Origin: Eikenella halliae
Lineage (GTDB): Bacteria; Pseudomonadota; Gammaproteobacteria; Burkholderiales; Neisseriaceae
DNA length: 64,000 nucleotides
Assembly: GCF_001648475.1 (NCBI RefSeq)
Contig: NZ_LXSQ01000007.1
Location: 124,001-188,000, forward strand
Direction of reading: 5' to 3'
In this document: positions 24,060 through 31,933 of the stretch, piece by piece
Position numbering within the stretch: position 1 is the stretch's first letter
Layout of the letters: each line of letters opens with the position of its first letter
The notes under the pieces: generated by a model
Told to the model about the DNA's origin: nothing
Databases searched by the model: none
What the model saw: only the letters and a program-made list of their open reading frames with translations
Position numbers and translations under genes: made by a program

Positions 24060-25199
24060 CTATTCCTCCTGCCCGTTGCCTAAATAGCGGAAGCCTTGCA
24101 CGGCGCGGAAATGACCACCGTAGCCGGTGGCACTGCGGGCTTTACCGGTATCTTTCCCGTGCTTTAAGGCGGAGCGGCGCAGACTGTCGCGGCAGCGCAG
24201 TTTGTCGGCACCGTATAGGGCAGCCGATACCTGCGTCCATTGTGGATTGCGGCGCAGGGCGGCGGCCAAGCCGGGATGAGAGGTGTTGATTAGAGTACGC
24301 AGCGGGCGGCGATAGCGGTTTTCTCCACGCAGCCACATTTCGGCACAGCCGTTTAGAAAGCGCGTACCGACTCCGGCACCCTGCCATTCCGGCAGCACCA
24401 CCAGCCGGCAGGCGCGCGCTTCCACTAAACCGGGGCGCGGGCTGAAGGCAACATGTGCCACAGGCTGCCCATTAATCAACCCCATGTAATGGCTGCCGGC
24501 AATCACCGGCGGCAGTTTCAGATAATGATGCGGCTCAAACAACCGGTAGTCGGCTTGGCGGCAAGGGTATATTTCCAATTCAAATCGCGGCCGTTGCCGA
24601 AGCCACCCCCATTGGAAGCAGCCAGTTTCGGTGTCTAACACCCAATCCGGCTGTATCCAGTCGAGGATGTCGTAGTGGCAGGATAGCAGCACGACTTGTT
24701 TGTTTTGGTGCCGGCGCCAGCCTTTGGCAAACGCGCCAGCGCCCACCCGGGCGATTTGGCGGTCTACCACCGAGCTGAACTCGTCCACAACGCTGATGCC
24801 ATCGGGCGCTTCGGCCATCAGCCGCGCCAAGGTGGCGCGGAACTGTTCGCCATTGCTCAACACGGGATAGGGGCGCAGCCAAGCGGGCACATCGCCCAAA
24901 CCGACCGAGGATAAGGCGGCGGTTACGGCATCGAAATCGCCGTCGGCGGCAATCGCATCCACCAGCGGCCGGTTGGCCGGCCACTTTGGGGCGTAGGCTT
25001 GGCCGATGCTTTTGCCGATACTGGTTTTGCCGGAGCCGGAAGGGCCGGCCACTACGCCAATCTGCCACGGCCGCTCATGCAGCGGCAGCTCCGCCGATAG
25101 GCGGAAATCCGCGCCGCTTTCCACGTTGAATAAGGATTTGACCCGTGCGGCGCGATAGCTGTTGAAGTTGGCGCAACGGTGATGAATCTCAATCTTCAT
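24060..25199 (-). CDS. ABC-type ATPase fused to GNAT domain, in the phage mom position
   Basis: 379 residues from the ATG at 25199, chosen because it overlaps the previous stop as ATGA. N-terminal half: IGVVAGPSGSGKTSIGKSIG (Walker A), PYPVLSNGEQFRATLARLM (ABC signature-like SNGEQ), ISVVDEFSSVVDR (Walker B) and VVLLSCHYDIL (switch His). C-terminal half (about 230-340): HYMGLINGQPVAHVAF, CRLVVLPEWQGAGVGTRFLN (acyl-CoA/GNAT motif A, here QGAGVG). In Mu, mom is a GNAT-fold DNA modifier controlled by the adjacent com. This gene follows a Com-like gene, so it may modify phage DNA; that role is inference. ABC-GNAT proteins of unknown substrate are known in phages. Confidence 0.7.
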   Translation of the reverse strand: MKIEIHHRCANFNSYRAARVKSLFNVESGADFRLSAELPLHERPWQIGVVAGPSGSGKTSIGKSIGQAYAPKWPANRPLVDAIAADGDFDAVTAALSSVGLGDVPAWLRPYPVLSNGEQFRATLARLMAEAPDGISVVDEFSSVVDRQIARVGAGAFAKGWRRHQNKQVVLLSCHYDILDWIQPDWVLDTETGCFQWGWLRQRPRFELEIYPCRQADYRLFEPHHYLKLPPVIAGSHYMGLINGQPVAHVAFSPRPGLVEARACRLVVLPEWQGAGVGTRFLNGCAEMWLRGENRYRRPLRTLINTSHPGLAAALRRNPQWTQVSAALYGADKLRCRDSLRRSALKHGKDTGKARSATGYGGHFRAVQGFRYLGNGQEE

Positions 25200-25348
25200 A
25201 CACTCACCACCTTGAGCCGGTAGCCCTGCCGTTTGAGTTGGTTGTAGGCCTCGATTTGCTGTGCTTCGTTGGCGCAAATGATGACCACGCCGTATTGGCG
25301 GCGGTATTTAAACCCGTTCTTGCCGGGTATTTTGTCTGGCTTTCCCAT
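25196..25348 (-). CDS. Conserved-looking 50-residue protein between Com and the ABC-GNAT gene
   Basis: MGKPDKIPGKNGFKYRRQYG then VVIICANEAQQIEAYNQLKR and QGYRLKVVSV: basic N-terminus and a short helix-strand end. It is missed by simple length cut-offs. Its stop overlaps the next start (ATGA), so it is probably translationally coupled to the ABC-GNAT protein. It overlaps the end of the Com-like gene by 41 bases in another frame. Not assigned to a family. Confidence 0.65.
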   Translation of the reverse strand: MGKPDKIPGKNGFKYRRQYGVVIICANEAQQIEAYNQLKRQGYRLKVVSV

Positions 25349-25502
25349 GAGGCTGACTCCTTACTGAAGTTGGGCACTCGTGGGTGCTCTGGGTTGTTAA
25401 AGAACTGAATTGGTTTACTGTTTTGCAGCGTTGGCACTTGATTTGCACGGTGCCGCTGCCAACGGCCAGTAATTTGCCGCAGCTTTTGCATCGGTATTGC
25501 AT
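25308..25502 (-). CDS. com: Com-like zinc-finger translational activator
   Basis: 64 residues, like Mu Com (62). MQYRCKSCGKLLAVGSG and QIKCQRCKTVNQF give the CxxC-KLL ... I-I-CxRCK-xN pattern of Com, with Cys5, Cys8, Cys23 and Cys26 as zinc ligands. In Mu, Com binds the mom mRNA and opens a stem that hides its start. Here it lies directly before a GNAT-fusion gene, the mom position, supporting the same control. The preferred downstream target is inferred from position. Confidence 0.8.
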   Translation of the reverse strand: MQYRCKSCGKLLAVGSGTVQIKCQRCKTVNQFSSLTTQSTHECPTSVRSQPHGKARQNTRQERV

Positions 25503-25590
25503 TATTTTTCCTACATTGCGTGATACAATCCGCGCGCCCTCGAGGGTGGCGGCCTTGGGTCAATGCAGGCTGGTTCTGCTTGGCTGTCGC

Positions 25591-25612
25591 GGCGGGTGTT
25601 CCCGCACCCGCC
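25591..25612 (-). promoter_or_regulatory. Stem-loop upstream of com
   Basis: GGCGGGTG-TTCCCG-CACCCGCC is an 8-bp perfect GC stem. It lies 90 bases before the com start. A second hairpin (CCCCGCC-CTTGT-GGCGGGG followed by TTTTT on the + strand) is at about 25633-25656 next to the end of the papain-like gene. Together they could separate com-mom transcription from the tail operon. Role inferred from position. Confidence 0.45.
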
Positions 25613-25659
25613 GTGTCGCCGTCTTAGTTTTTTCCTCCCCGCCCTTGTGGCGGGGTTTT

Positions 25660-26136
25660 TCATGCCTGCCTTTTTAGAGCGGGCACGATAGCGGCAAGGT
25701 CGTTGGGCGACCAGCGCCAGCCGTCGGGCAGCCCCAATGCGGCGGCACACCACTCGGAGCAAAACCACTTATCGCCCCTCTGGCGGGTTTTGAATACCAC
25801 GCCGACGGCGCCAAACCAGTCGTAGGGCTGGCTCACTGTGTTGCGATATAGGCGGTCGAGTTGGCCGTGCTCATTGATGCTGTCGGGCAGCGGGATTAGA
25901 TCCCACTTATCAGCGGGCAGTAGCATGGTTTTGGCGCGCACACCGCCGTCGCGCACGGAAGAAGAAATGCAGTCGTACCCGCCGCCTTCGGCTGAGCCGT
26001 AGGCAATCTCGGCATGGCTGTATTGGCCGCGCGTAAGGGCACGGGTGAGCCAGTCGGTGGCTCGGGCACACCATACGCGCCAGCCGCGGCCGCTGCGGCG
26101 GCCTTTGTAGAGGGCTAGGTAGTATCTCGGTTTCAT
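25660..26136 (-). CDS. Papain-like (YiiX/NlpC-P60 permuted) phage protein
   Basis: 158 residues. RYYLALYKGR at the start, QYSHAEIAYG (His45 region), and WFCSEWCAAALGL (Cys in the late FCSE motif) match the permuted papain-like amidase fold seen in Mu-like phages next to the tail fibre genes. Proteins of this group have been annotated under many names; a peptidoglycan or lipid amide-cleaving role is only suggested by the H/C pair. It follows the fibre-assembly gene by 2 bases. Confidence 0.6.
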   Translation of the reverse strand: MKPRYYLALYKGRRSGRGWRVWCARATDWLTRALTRGQYSHAEIAYGSAEGGGYDCISSSVRDGGVRAKTMLLPADKWDLIPLPDSINEHGQLDRLYRNTVSQPYDWFGAVGVVFKTRQRGDKWFCSEWCAAALGLPDGWRWSPNDLAAIVPALKRQA

Positions 26137-26138
26137 GA

Positions 26139-26768
26139 TTACGCCTCCTCGAGCTCGGCAGCGGCGGGCTCAAAGTTGGCCGTCCATCCGCCGGAATAAT
26201 CGTACGCAAGCGGTTTTTCTGCTTTGAGCATAGCGGCACGGTGTTTTTCGGCGTTGGCAAAATCGGCCTGCTCATCCACCAACATTTGCGCCATCAACTC
26301 TTCCAGCAGCACTTTGGTCATATTTATAAAGCTGTTGTCCATCGTTTTCCAAGCCAGCTTTTCAGGTAGCCTCGGCATCACGGCCAGCGCGATATATTGT
26401 GTGCGAGAGTTGTCATCAGTGTGAAACCATTTGTCCACCGATTTAACGTACACCCCATGCCGCAGATTATCGGCACGCTTGGCCTTGATGCGATCCCACA
26501 TCTCATCCTGTTGCTCGGCTTTGAGCCGGGCGGCGCACTCTGGGTCGATGTGCCATTGCTCCCCGTCCCAAGTGCTGGATGGGCAGGGCGGCTGCTCGGC
26601 CAGCACGGGCTTGCCGTCCTTGCCCGGCATAATCACTTGCCCGGCGGACTGGCCGGATAGCAGTGCGGTGTGCTGCTCGGGGCTAATCTCTACCGCATCT
26701 TCAGGTAGCCTGCTGTGGATTTGGTCGTCGTAAAACGCCTGATTGGATTTTGAGTAATAGATGGTCAT
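26139..26768 (-). CDS. Tail fibre assembly protein (DUF4376-like)
   Basis: 209 residues. MTIYYSKSNQAFYDDQIHSRLPEDAVEIS followed by EEHxALLxG-type HTALLSGQSAG and WDGEQWHIDPE is the usual N-terminal pattern of phage tail fibre assembly proteins. The C-terminal half (RIKAKRADNLRHGVYVKSVDKWFHTDD) matches DUF4376. It should help fold or attach the fibre encoded just upstream (12 bases). Confidence 0.8.
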   Translation of the reverse strand: MTIYYSKSNQAFYDDQIHSRLPEDAVEISPEQHTALLSGQSAGQVIMPGKDGKPVLAEQPPCPSSTWDGEQWHIDPECAARLKAEQQDEMWDRIKAKRADNLRHGVYVKSVDKWFHTDDNSRTQYIALAVMPRLPEKLAWKTMDNSFINMTKVLLEELMAQMLVDEQADFANAEKHRAAMLKAEKPLAYDYSGGWTANFEPAAAELEEA

Positions 26769-26781
26769 GTGTTATCTCCCG

Positions 26782-28146
26782 TTAAAACCCGATGGCCAGT
26801 ACATAGCTCTTGGCAGGCTGGTGCGTGCCGACTGCCGACCAAAAATCCTCCACCAGCCTAAATTGCGATACCGATATAGGCATTACGCGAGTCAGCGCAC
26901 CATAGCCGAGAGCAGGATTGGACAGGCAGGTATTGATGCTCATCGACAGGCAGCCTTGCGTAAAGGCCACCGGAAAACTGTAAACCGCACCCGGGTTGTT
27001 GCCGATGCTCGTGATGGTGTGCTCAATACACAGCCACTGCAGCAGCAGGCCGTTGGGCAGCCGCACCCAGCCGTTGGCGGATTTGTCCGCGGTAAACAGA
27101 TTACCCACAGCCTGCGTAAAATCAGTAATCTCGCTGCTGCGGTGGGTGTGGCTTTTGGGTGCAACCTCGTCGCGGTCGGCCTTGCGCTGCAAATCCGCCG
27201 CCAGCGTGGCGGCATTCATCGTGCCGGCGTTGGTTACTTTGCCAAACGCCTTAATCCACATCACCACATCGTCCAGGCTGTCTTTGGCCTTGATGCACAG
27301 CACCATCGCAATGGCTTTGGGGCGTACCTCGTCTGCGGTCGGCACGGCGCGGCTGGCATCAAACATCAGTGGCGCAAAGTTGGCTGCGCCGGTCCTCAGG
27401 TCTTGGCTCCAAGACACCCAGGCGATGTTATCCAGTACCTTTTTGGACATATCCATCCACAACGCGCTGTTTGCCTTGTTGTAGGCATCTGCCACCCGTT
27501 TGCTGGTGGCGGCATCAATGTCGGCGTCGTAGCCGTAAAAATACTCACCCTTTATATTGCGGATGGCATCCCCTTGCTGCGTGCCCACCGTGAGGCCGCC
27601 TGCAGCATTGCGCACAAAGCGGTCATCAGCCTTGGGCACGGCAGTAATGCTGCCGTACTGCGCCACCAGTTTGCGGTAGAGCTCGGGATAGGCGGCCTGC
27701 GTTACCTTGGTAGCAATCTCATCGTACTTAATCCAGCCGTCCGGGATGGCCTCAATCGGGAAATAGGCGGTCATGCCTACATCGGAGCGTGTAAGGTTTG
27801 GCAGTTTGTTGCTGCCCAATACGCGGTGCAGGTCGGGATAGGTGGCCTGGGCAAAGGTGCTGCCGTCGGCTTTCAGGTAGCCTTCGGGGCTGCTGACGGC
27901 ACGCGGAAAGCCGATTACTGCGCCAACGGGTAAGCCTTTGCCGCTGGCTTGCTCGTCGATGATTTTGCGCAAAGCCTCGACCACTTGGTTTGGTTTGGCT
28001 TTATCCGGCTGGATACCGGCCGCAGTCAGCACGGCCAGCAGCTCGGATTGCACTTGGTTGAGCCACCACGCGGGCAGGATGGTGCCGAGTTCGCTCACGC
28101 CGTCGCCGTCGTGGAAGGTCTTATCGGGGGTTTCGATGGGGTGCAT
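26782..28146 (-). CDS. Phage tail fibre protein
   Basis: 454 residues. The N-terminus MHPIETPDKTFHDGDGVSEL GTILPAWWLN and LLAVLTAAGIQPDKA are typical of the virion-proximal part of tail fibres in Mu-like and P2-like phages of Neisseriaceae. A collar-like GAVIGFPRAVSSPEGYLKADG is at about 75-95. The C-terminal part is the receptor-binding tip and is not matched to a known fold. No invertase gene or inverted fibre segment is seen, so no G-loop switching. Confidence 0.82.
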   Translation of the reverse strand: MHPIETPDKTFHDGDGVSELGTILPAWWLNQVQSELLAVLTAAGIQPDKAKPNQVVEALRKIIDEQASGKGLPVGAVIGFPRAVSSPEGYLKADGSTFAQATYPDLHRVLGSNKLPNLTRSDVGMTAYFPIEAIPDGWIKYDEIATKVTQAAYPELYRKLVAQYGSITAVPKADDRFVRNAAGGLTVGTQQGDAIRNIKGEYFYGYDADIDAATSKRVADAYNKANSALWMDMSKKVLDNIAWVSWSQDLRTGAANFAPLMFDASRAVPTADEVRPKAIAMVLCIKAKDSLDDVVMWIKAFGKVTNAGTMNAATLAADLQRKADRDEVAPKSHTHRSSEITDFTQAVGNLFTADKSANGWVRLPNGLLLQWLCIEHTITSIGNNPGAVYSFPVAFTQGCLSMSINTCLSNPALGYGALTRVMPISVSQFRLVEDFWSAVGTHQPAKSYVLAIGF

Positions 28147-28157
28147 GGTTTAGTCCT

Positions 28158-28721
28158 TTAGCGGTAGGTAAATCGGATGGCGGTGTGGGCGGGTTTGAGG
28201 CGGTTGAACAGGCTCTCGATCACAGCATCGCTGTATTGGCTCAGGCGGCTGCCGGCGGTGCCAGAGCCAGCGCGGAAGCGCCACACGGTTTGCGATTGGG
28301 CGGCCACGTCCACCCACCACACCCACATGATGTCTTCGCGGGCGAGGCGGTCGCCGGCGCGGTTTACGCCGGCGCGGAAGGGCTGCGGCTCGCTGATGGT
28401 GATGGTGTAGCCTGCGGCGGCAGCCAAGCCGACGAAATACGGGATGCTCAGGCCGCCGGTCTCATTGAGTTTGGCCAGCACGTCGGCCACGCGGCGGGCG
28501 TAGTTGTCGGGCTGCGGCGGGTTGATGCCGAGCAGGCGCTCCCAGCGCGTGATGTCGCCGCCGGCAGTGGGGGCGTAGGCGGCAGCCAGCAGCTGTGCCG
28601 ACTGTGCCTGCACACCGTCGAATATGGCGGCTTCCGCCTGCCGCTCGGCGGCCTGCCCGGTGGCGCGCACGTCGTAGCTGACGGGCGGATAGTAGAGGGG
28701 GAGCAGGTCGGCGTAGGTCAT
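28158..28721 (-). CDS. Baseplate wedge protein, Mu gp48-like (YmfQ/DUF2313)
   Basis: 187 residues: MTYADLLPLYYPPVSYD, WERLLGI and ETGGLSIPYFVGLAAAAGY are typical of the YmfQ/DUF2313 family. It is part of the baseplate near the fibre attachment. It overlaps the upstream gp47-like gene by 4 bases (28718-28721) and is followed 11 bases later by the fibre gene. Confidence 0.82.
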   Translation of the reverse strand: MTYADLLPLYYPPVSYDVRATGQAAERQAEAAIFDGVQAQSAQLLAAAYAPTAGGDITRWERLLGINPPQPDNYARRVADVLAKLNETGGLSIPYFVGLAAAAGYTITISEPQPFRAGVNRAGDRLAREDIMWVWWVDVAAQSQTVWRFRAGSGTAGSRLSQYSDAVIESLFNRLKPAHTAIRFTYR

Positions 28722-29773
28722 AACAGGGTCATCTCAAACGTGCCCAAGGCGAGCCATTGGATGTGCGGGGTGATGGTGGCGTTTTGGTTGGCGGCCGGGC
28801 TGTCGAGCACACGGTCGCGCACGCCCGGGGTATCGCTAATCAGCGCCTCGATATGGCTTTTATAGACGGTGTCGCCCGGCTTGATGGTTGCAAAATAAGC
28901 CGACAAGGCGCGGGCGGCGGCATCCTTAACCGCAGGCAGGGTGTAGCCGTCGGCCAGCGATACGCGCACCGATACATTGAGCGGTACGCGTTGCGGTGCC
29001 ATCACCTGCACGTTTTTGGCGGTAACCGGGCGGCGCTCGTCGATATATTGCTGCACGGCACGCACCACATCGGGCGACGGCAGGCCGGATGCGGTGAGGA
29101 TGGCCACATCCACCGTGCCCAAACCGCGCCGCAGCGGATACACAAATGCCGCCTCCACCCCCGGCACGGCCATTGCCCAGCGGTAATAGTCGTAGGCATT
29201 GCCGCCGGCGGGCGGCTGGCGCAAACGCGACAGCAGCCTGTCTAACAACGCGGCATCGCTCTCGATATCGGTGCCGCCCACCATACTGGTGAGCACGGCA
29301 TCTGCCTCAACGCCGGCAGGCGGGCTTTGCAGCTTGGCCGGGGTATTGTCCGGCTGATTGCCGGCGGCACCGGTGCTCAGGCAATGGCAGGCCAATACAG
29401 CCTGCCCGCTGCCGTCGGTTTGCCCGGCGGCAGAAGTCTGGTAGGCGGTGTCGCCTACTTGGGCCACCAGCCCGGCAGGCAGCACGGTATTGGGCGCGCC
29501 GCTGATGCGGATGCTACCCGCCGCAGCGGCGGCACTCTTGCGCCAAATGCGGTACATGGCGCAATGGCGCTCCAAATAGGCGGTGTCCGCCGTATCGGCA
29601 AACACCTGCCGCAAAATCCACTCTTGGTGTTGGTATTGCCCCTCGGCCAGTGCGGCCAAAGCAGTGGCGCGGGCGAAATTGTCGCTGCCGGGGTGGGTGT
29701 GGGCGGCAGGCTGCTGGTTGCTCAAATCGCGCAGGTAGTCGCTGCGCAGTTGCTCAAAGTTTTTGGTTTTCAT
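28718..29773 (-). CDS. Baseplate J-like protein, Mu gp47
   Basis: 351 residues. RIWRKSAAAAAGSIRISGAPNT, GAAGNQPDNTPAKLQSPPAGVEADA and DRLLSRLRQPPAGGNAYDYYRWAMAVPGVEAAFVYP are hallmark segments of baseplate J/gp47 wedge proteins. It overlaps both neighbours by 4 bases. The frame is complete. Confidence 0.9.
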   Translation of the reverse strand: MKTKNFEQLRSDYLRDLSNQQPAAHTHPGSDNFARATALAALAEGQYQHQEWILRQVFADTADTAYLERHCAMYRIWRKSAAAAAGSIRISGAPNTVLPAGLVAQVGDTAYQTSAAGQTDGSGQAVLACHCLSTGAAGNQPDNTPAKLQSPPAGVEADAVLTSMVGGTDIESDAALLDRLLSRLRQPPAGGNAYDYYRWAMAVPGVEAAFVYPLRRGLGTVDVAILTASGLPSPDVVRAVQQYIDERRPVTAKNVQVMAPQRVPLNVSVRVSLADGYTLPAVKDAAARALSAYFATIKPGDTVYKSHIEALISDTPGVRDRVLDSPAANQNATITPHIQWLALGTFEMTLL

Positions 29774-30123
29774 GCCAGCCGCACCTCATGGATTAAGGAT
29801 AGATTCCGGCCGCTCATGTCTTCCCCGTCAATATCCAGCCGCAGCCAGCCGCGCCGTGCCAAAGAGGCGGCCACATTGATGCGGCGGGCGCGGCGGGCAT
29901 CTAAAATCGGCTGCAAAGCCTGCTCGGCATACTGCTTGGCCAACACGGCAATGCGCGGCAGGTCTTTCTGCCGGCGCAATTCGTGCAGGCGGCTGCCCAG
30001 TGCGGGTTCGGCCCAGTAGCTGCCAAGCGGGGTAACCAGCCGCACATAGACTTCGTTTTCGATGCCTTGCGCGGATTGGTTGAGCAGGTAGTCGCCGGTG
30101 GCGGGGTTAAGTAAAGCGTCCAT
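29770..30123 (-). CDS. Baseplate protein, Mu gp46-like
   Basis: 117 residues: MDALLNPATGDYLLNQ, VYVRLVTPLGSYWAEPALGSRLHEL and QPILDARRARRINV match the GP46 family of Mu-like phages, functionally like T4 gp25. Complete, with a 4-base overlap to gp47. Confidence 0.87.
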   Translation of the reverse strand: MDALLNPATGDYLLNQSAQGIENEVYVRLVTPLGSYWAEPALGSRLHELRRQKDLPRIAVLAKQYAEQALQPILDARRARRINVAASLARRGWLRLDIDGEDMSGRNLSLIHEVRLA

Positions 30124-30169
30124 AACCGCATTATGGGTTATGGACGCTGGGAGAACTGCTTGAGGGGCT

Positions 30170-30799
30170 TCAGAGGGGTGCGCCGGTGGTGCCGCCGCTG
30201 TCGCCGGGGTGCTGGTGGCCGGTGAGGGATTTGCCCGAGGCCACCACGTCTTGGTCGGTGGTGTAGTCGCCGCCGGTTTGGCGCACGTCGCCCTCGAAGG
30301 TAGCGCCGTTGCCGCCTTTTATGGCCATGCCGCCGTTGCCGTTGATTTGCCCGGCGGCGGTCACTTCGGCGGTGCAATCCACATTGGGTGCGTCGATATT
30401 GACCCCGCCCGGCGCTTTGATATTGAGCACTTGGCAGTCGATGTCGATGATGCGGCCTTTTTTCAGCACGATTTTGGCGCCGTCGGCGTTGTACACCGCA
30501 GTCTCACCCTCTTGCAGGTTGGTGATGCGGTAAGCACCGTTGCAGGTATTGACGACGATGCCGTGGCTGGTCTGGCCGCCCAAGGGCAAAACGATGCAAT
30601 CGCTACCGGCAGGCGGGTGCGCGGTGAAGCCGAACTGTTCGGCGTGTTCCAGCGCCTGCACTGTTTCGCCGTCCAGCCCCTCAATCTGTGTACGCTGCAC
30701 GCCGCCTCCGGCATCGGTGCGGGCGATTTTGCCCCTGAATGCCTGCCGGATGCCGCCCAGCATCCGCTTGATGCGGCCGTCTACTTGTTTAGCGTCCAT
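30170..30799 (-). CDS. Baseplate spike protein, Mu gp45-like
   Basis: 209 residues. The OB-fold region GLDGETVQALEHAEQFGFTAHPPAGSD and YRITNLQEGETAVYNADGAKIVLKKGRIIDI belongs to the gpV/gp45 spike. The C-terminal glycine-rich repeat (INGNGGMAIKGGNGATFEGDVRQTGGDY) forms the triple-stranded beta spike and ends GHQHPGDSGG. It is the membrane-piercing tip. Confidence 0.88.
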   Translation of the reverse strand: MDAKQVDGRIKRMLGGIRQAFRGKIARTDAGGGVQRTQIEGLDGETVQALEHAEQFGFTAHPPAGSDCIVLPLGGQTSHGIVVNTCNGAYRITNLQEGETAVYNADGAKIVLKKGRIIDIDCQVLNIKAPGGVNIDAPNVDCTAEVTAAGQINGNGGMAIKGGNGATFEGDVRQTGGDYTTDQDVVASGKSLTGHQHPGDSGGTTGAPL

Positions 30800-30808
30800 T
30801 TATTGTCC

Positions 30809-31933
30809 TTAAATAACCTGTAATTCCCGTGCCTGACGGCCTTTCCGCCCGCCGCCGCGGCGTTTACGACTGCCCCTGCGGCGGCCTTTGCCGCCTTGGC
30901 CTTTGTTGTTTTTCGGCGGTTTGGCCTCGGGTATCCACGCCTTATCCTCTTTGAGGGTGAGGATGGTTTGCGTGGGCTTGCCGCGCCCGCCCACAAATTT
31001 TCGCGCCATCAGGAAATAGATGCCGTCCAGCCCGTCCGGCTCGCTCAACAGTTGCAGGCGCTGGCCGGGCTGCCACAGCACGCCGTCGTCGTTGCGGTGG
31101 CCTTGCACGGTGGCGGTGATGGTAAGGCCGTCCAATTTGCTGTCGCCCAGCCGCTTCTTGGCCTTGCGCTCGGCGGCGGCTTGGTTGTCTACATCCGCCT
31201 CGACGATAATCAGCGGGCGGTGCACCTTAACCGTATCGTCTTTAACCGTGGCGCGCAGGTTGTGTTTGCCGCTGTGGCTCTACCCCAAAATCGTTATCTC
31301 GCTGAAGCGCTGCGAAAAATCGCGCTCCACCTGCAATTGCTCCACGTTGTTGCCCTGCCCGTTGGTGCGCACAATCAAATCGGCCACCGGCTTGGTGGTG
31401 TAGTCGGGCCCGCCGATCACCAGCGTGCCGTCCGGCTCCAGCCACGGCCACAGCCCGTTGGCCTCGGCATACTGCGCCAAGGCATCCCAAGCCCGGCTGC
31501 CCGGCTCGATTTGCACTTTGTTGGTGCGCGCGGTTTGCGCCGCATCGATGCGGATTTTGCTGATGCCCAAGGGTTTGACGATGGTGTCGATAATCTGCTT
31601 TAAATCCATATCCTGCGCGTTAAAAATCGGGCAGGAGCAATCCAACAGGATGCCGGCATCGTCGCGGCCGGAGATGGTGAGCGTTTTTTGCCCTTTGGCG
31701 GTGCTGGTGCTCACGCGGTCGATGCGCCCGCTCAATACGGTATCCTCACCTACCCGCACCTCCACCGTGTCGCCCGGCTGCACCGCATCCGGTTTGGCGT
31801 CTACCGGCCGCCCGAGGGTTACCTGAAAATCATCGGCCGGGGTGAGGAGGTCGCTGTCGATGTCGTAGTCTGTCCACTGACTGTGGGTTTTGCCTGCAAT
31901 TAAGAGGCTTACGGTGTTATTGGGCGTAGGCAT
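30809..31933 (-). pseudogene. Baseplate hub protein, Mu gp44 (gpP)-like, with an in-frame amber stop
   Basis: One reading frame of 375 codons (Mu gp44 is about 379) is interrupted by TAG at 31280-31282. The first part (217 residues) ends FSQRFSEITILG; the same frame continues SHSGKHNLRATVKDDTVK VHRPLIIVEAD to 30809. A CAG-to-TAG change is the simplest explanation. No frameshift is needed. The hub is essential for Mu-like tails, so virions should fail to assemble unless the stop is read through or the base is a sequence error. A Lys/Arg-rich C-terminal tail (about 325-365) is normal-looking for these proteins. Confidence 0.85.

Noticed and set aside
26761..27933. 390-residue + strand open frame over the tail fibre gene
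   Set aside because: Antisense shadow of the GC-rich fibre gene, with no ribosome site and no recognisable motif.
26782..28146. Invertible tail-fibre segment
   Set aside because: No serine recombinase gene and no inverted gix-like repeats were seen around the fibre gene.
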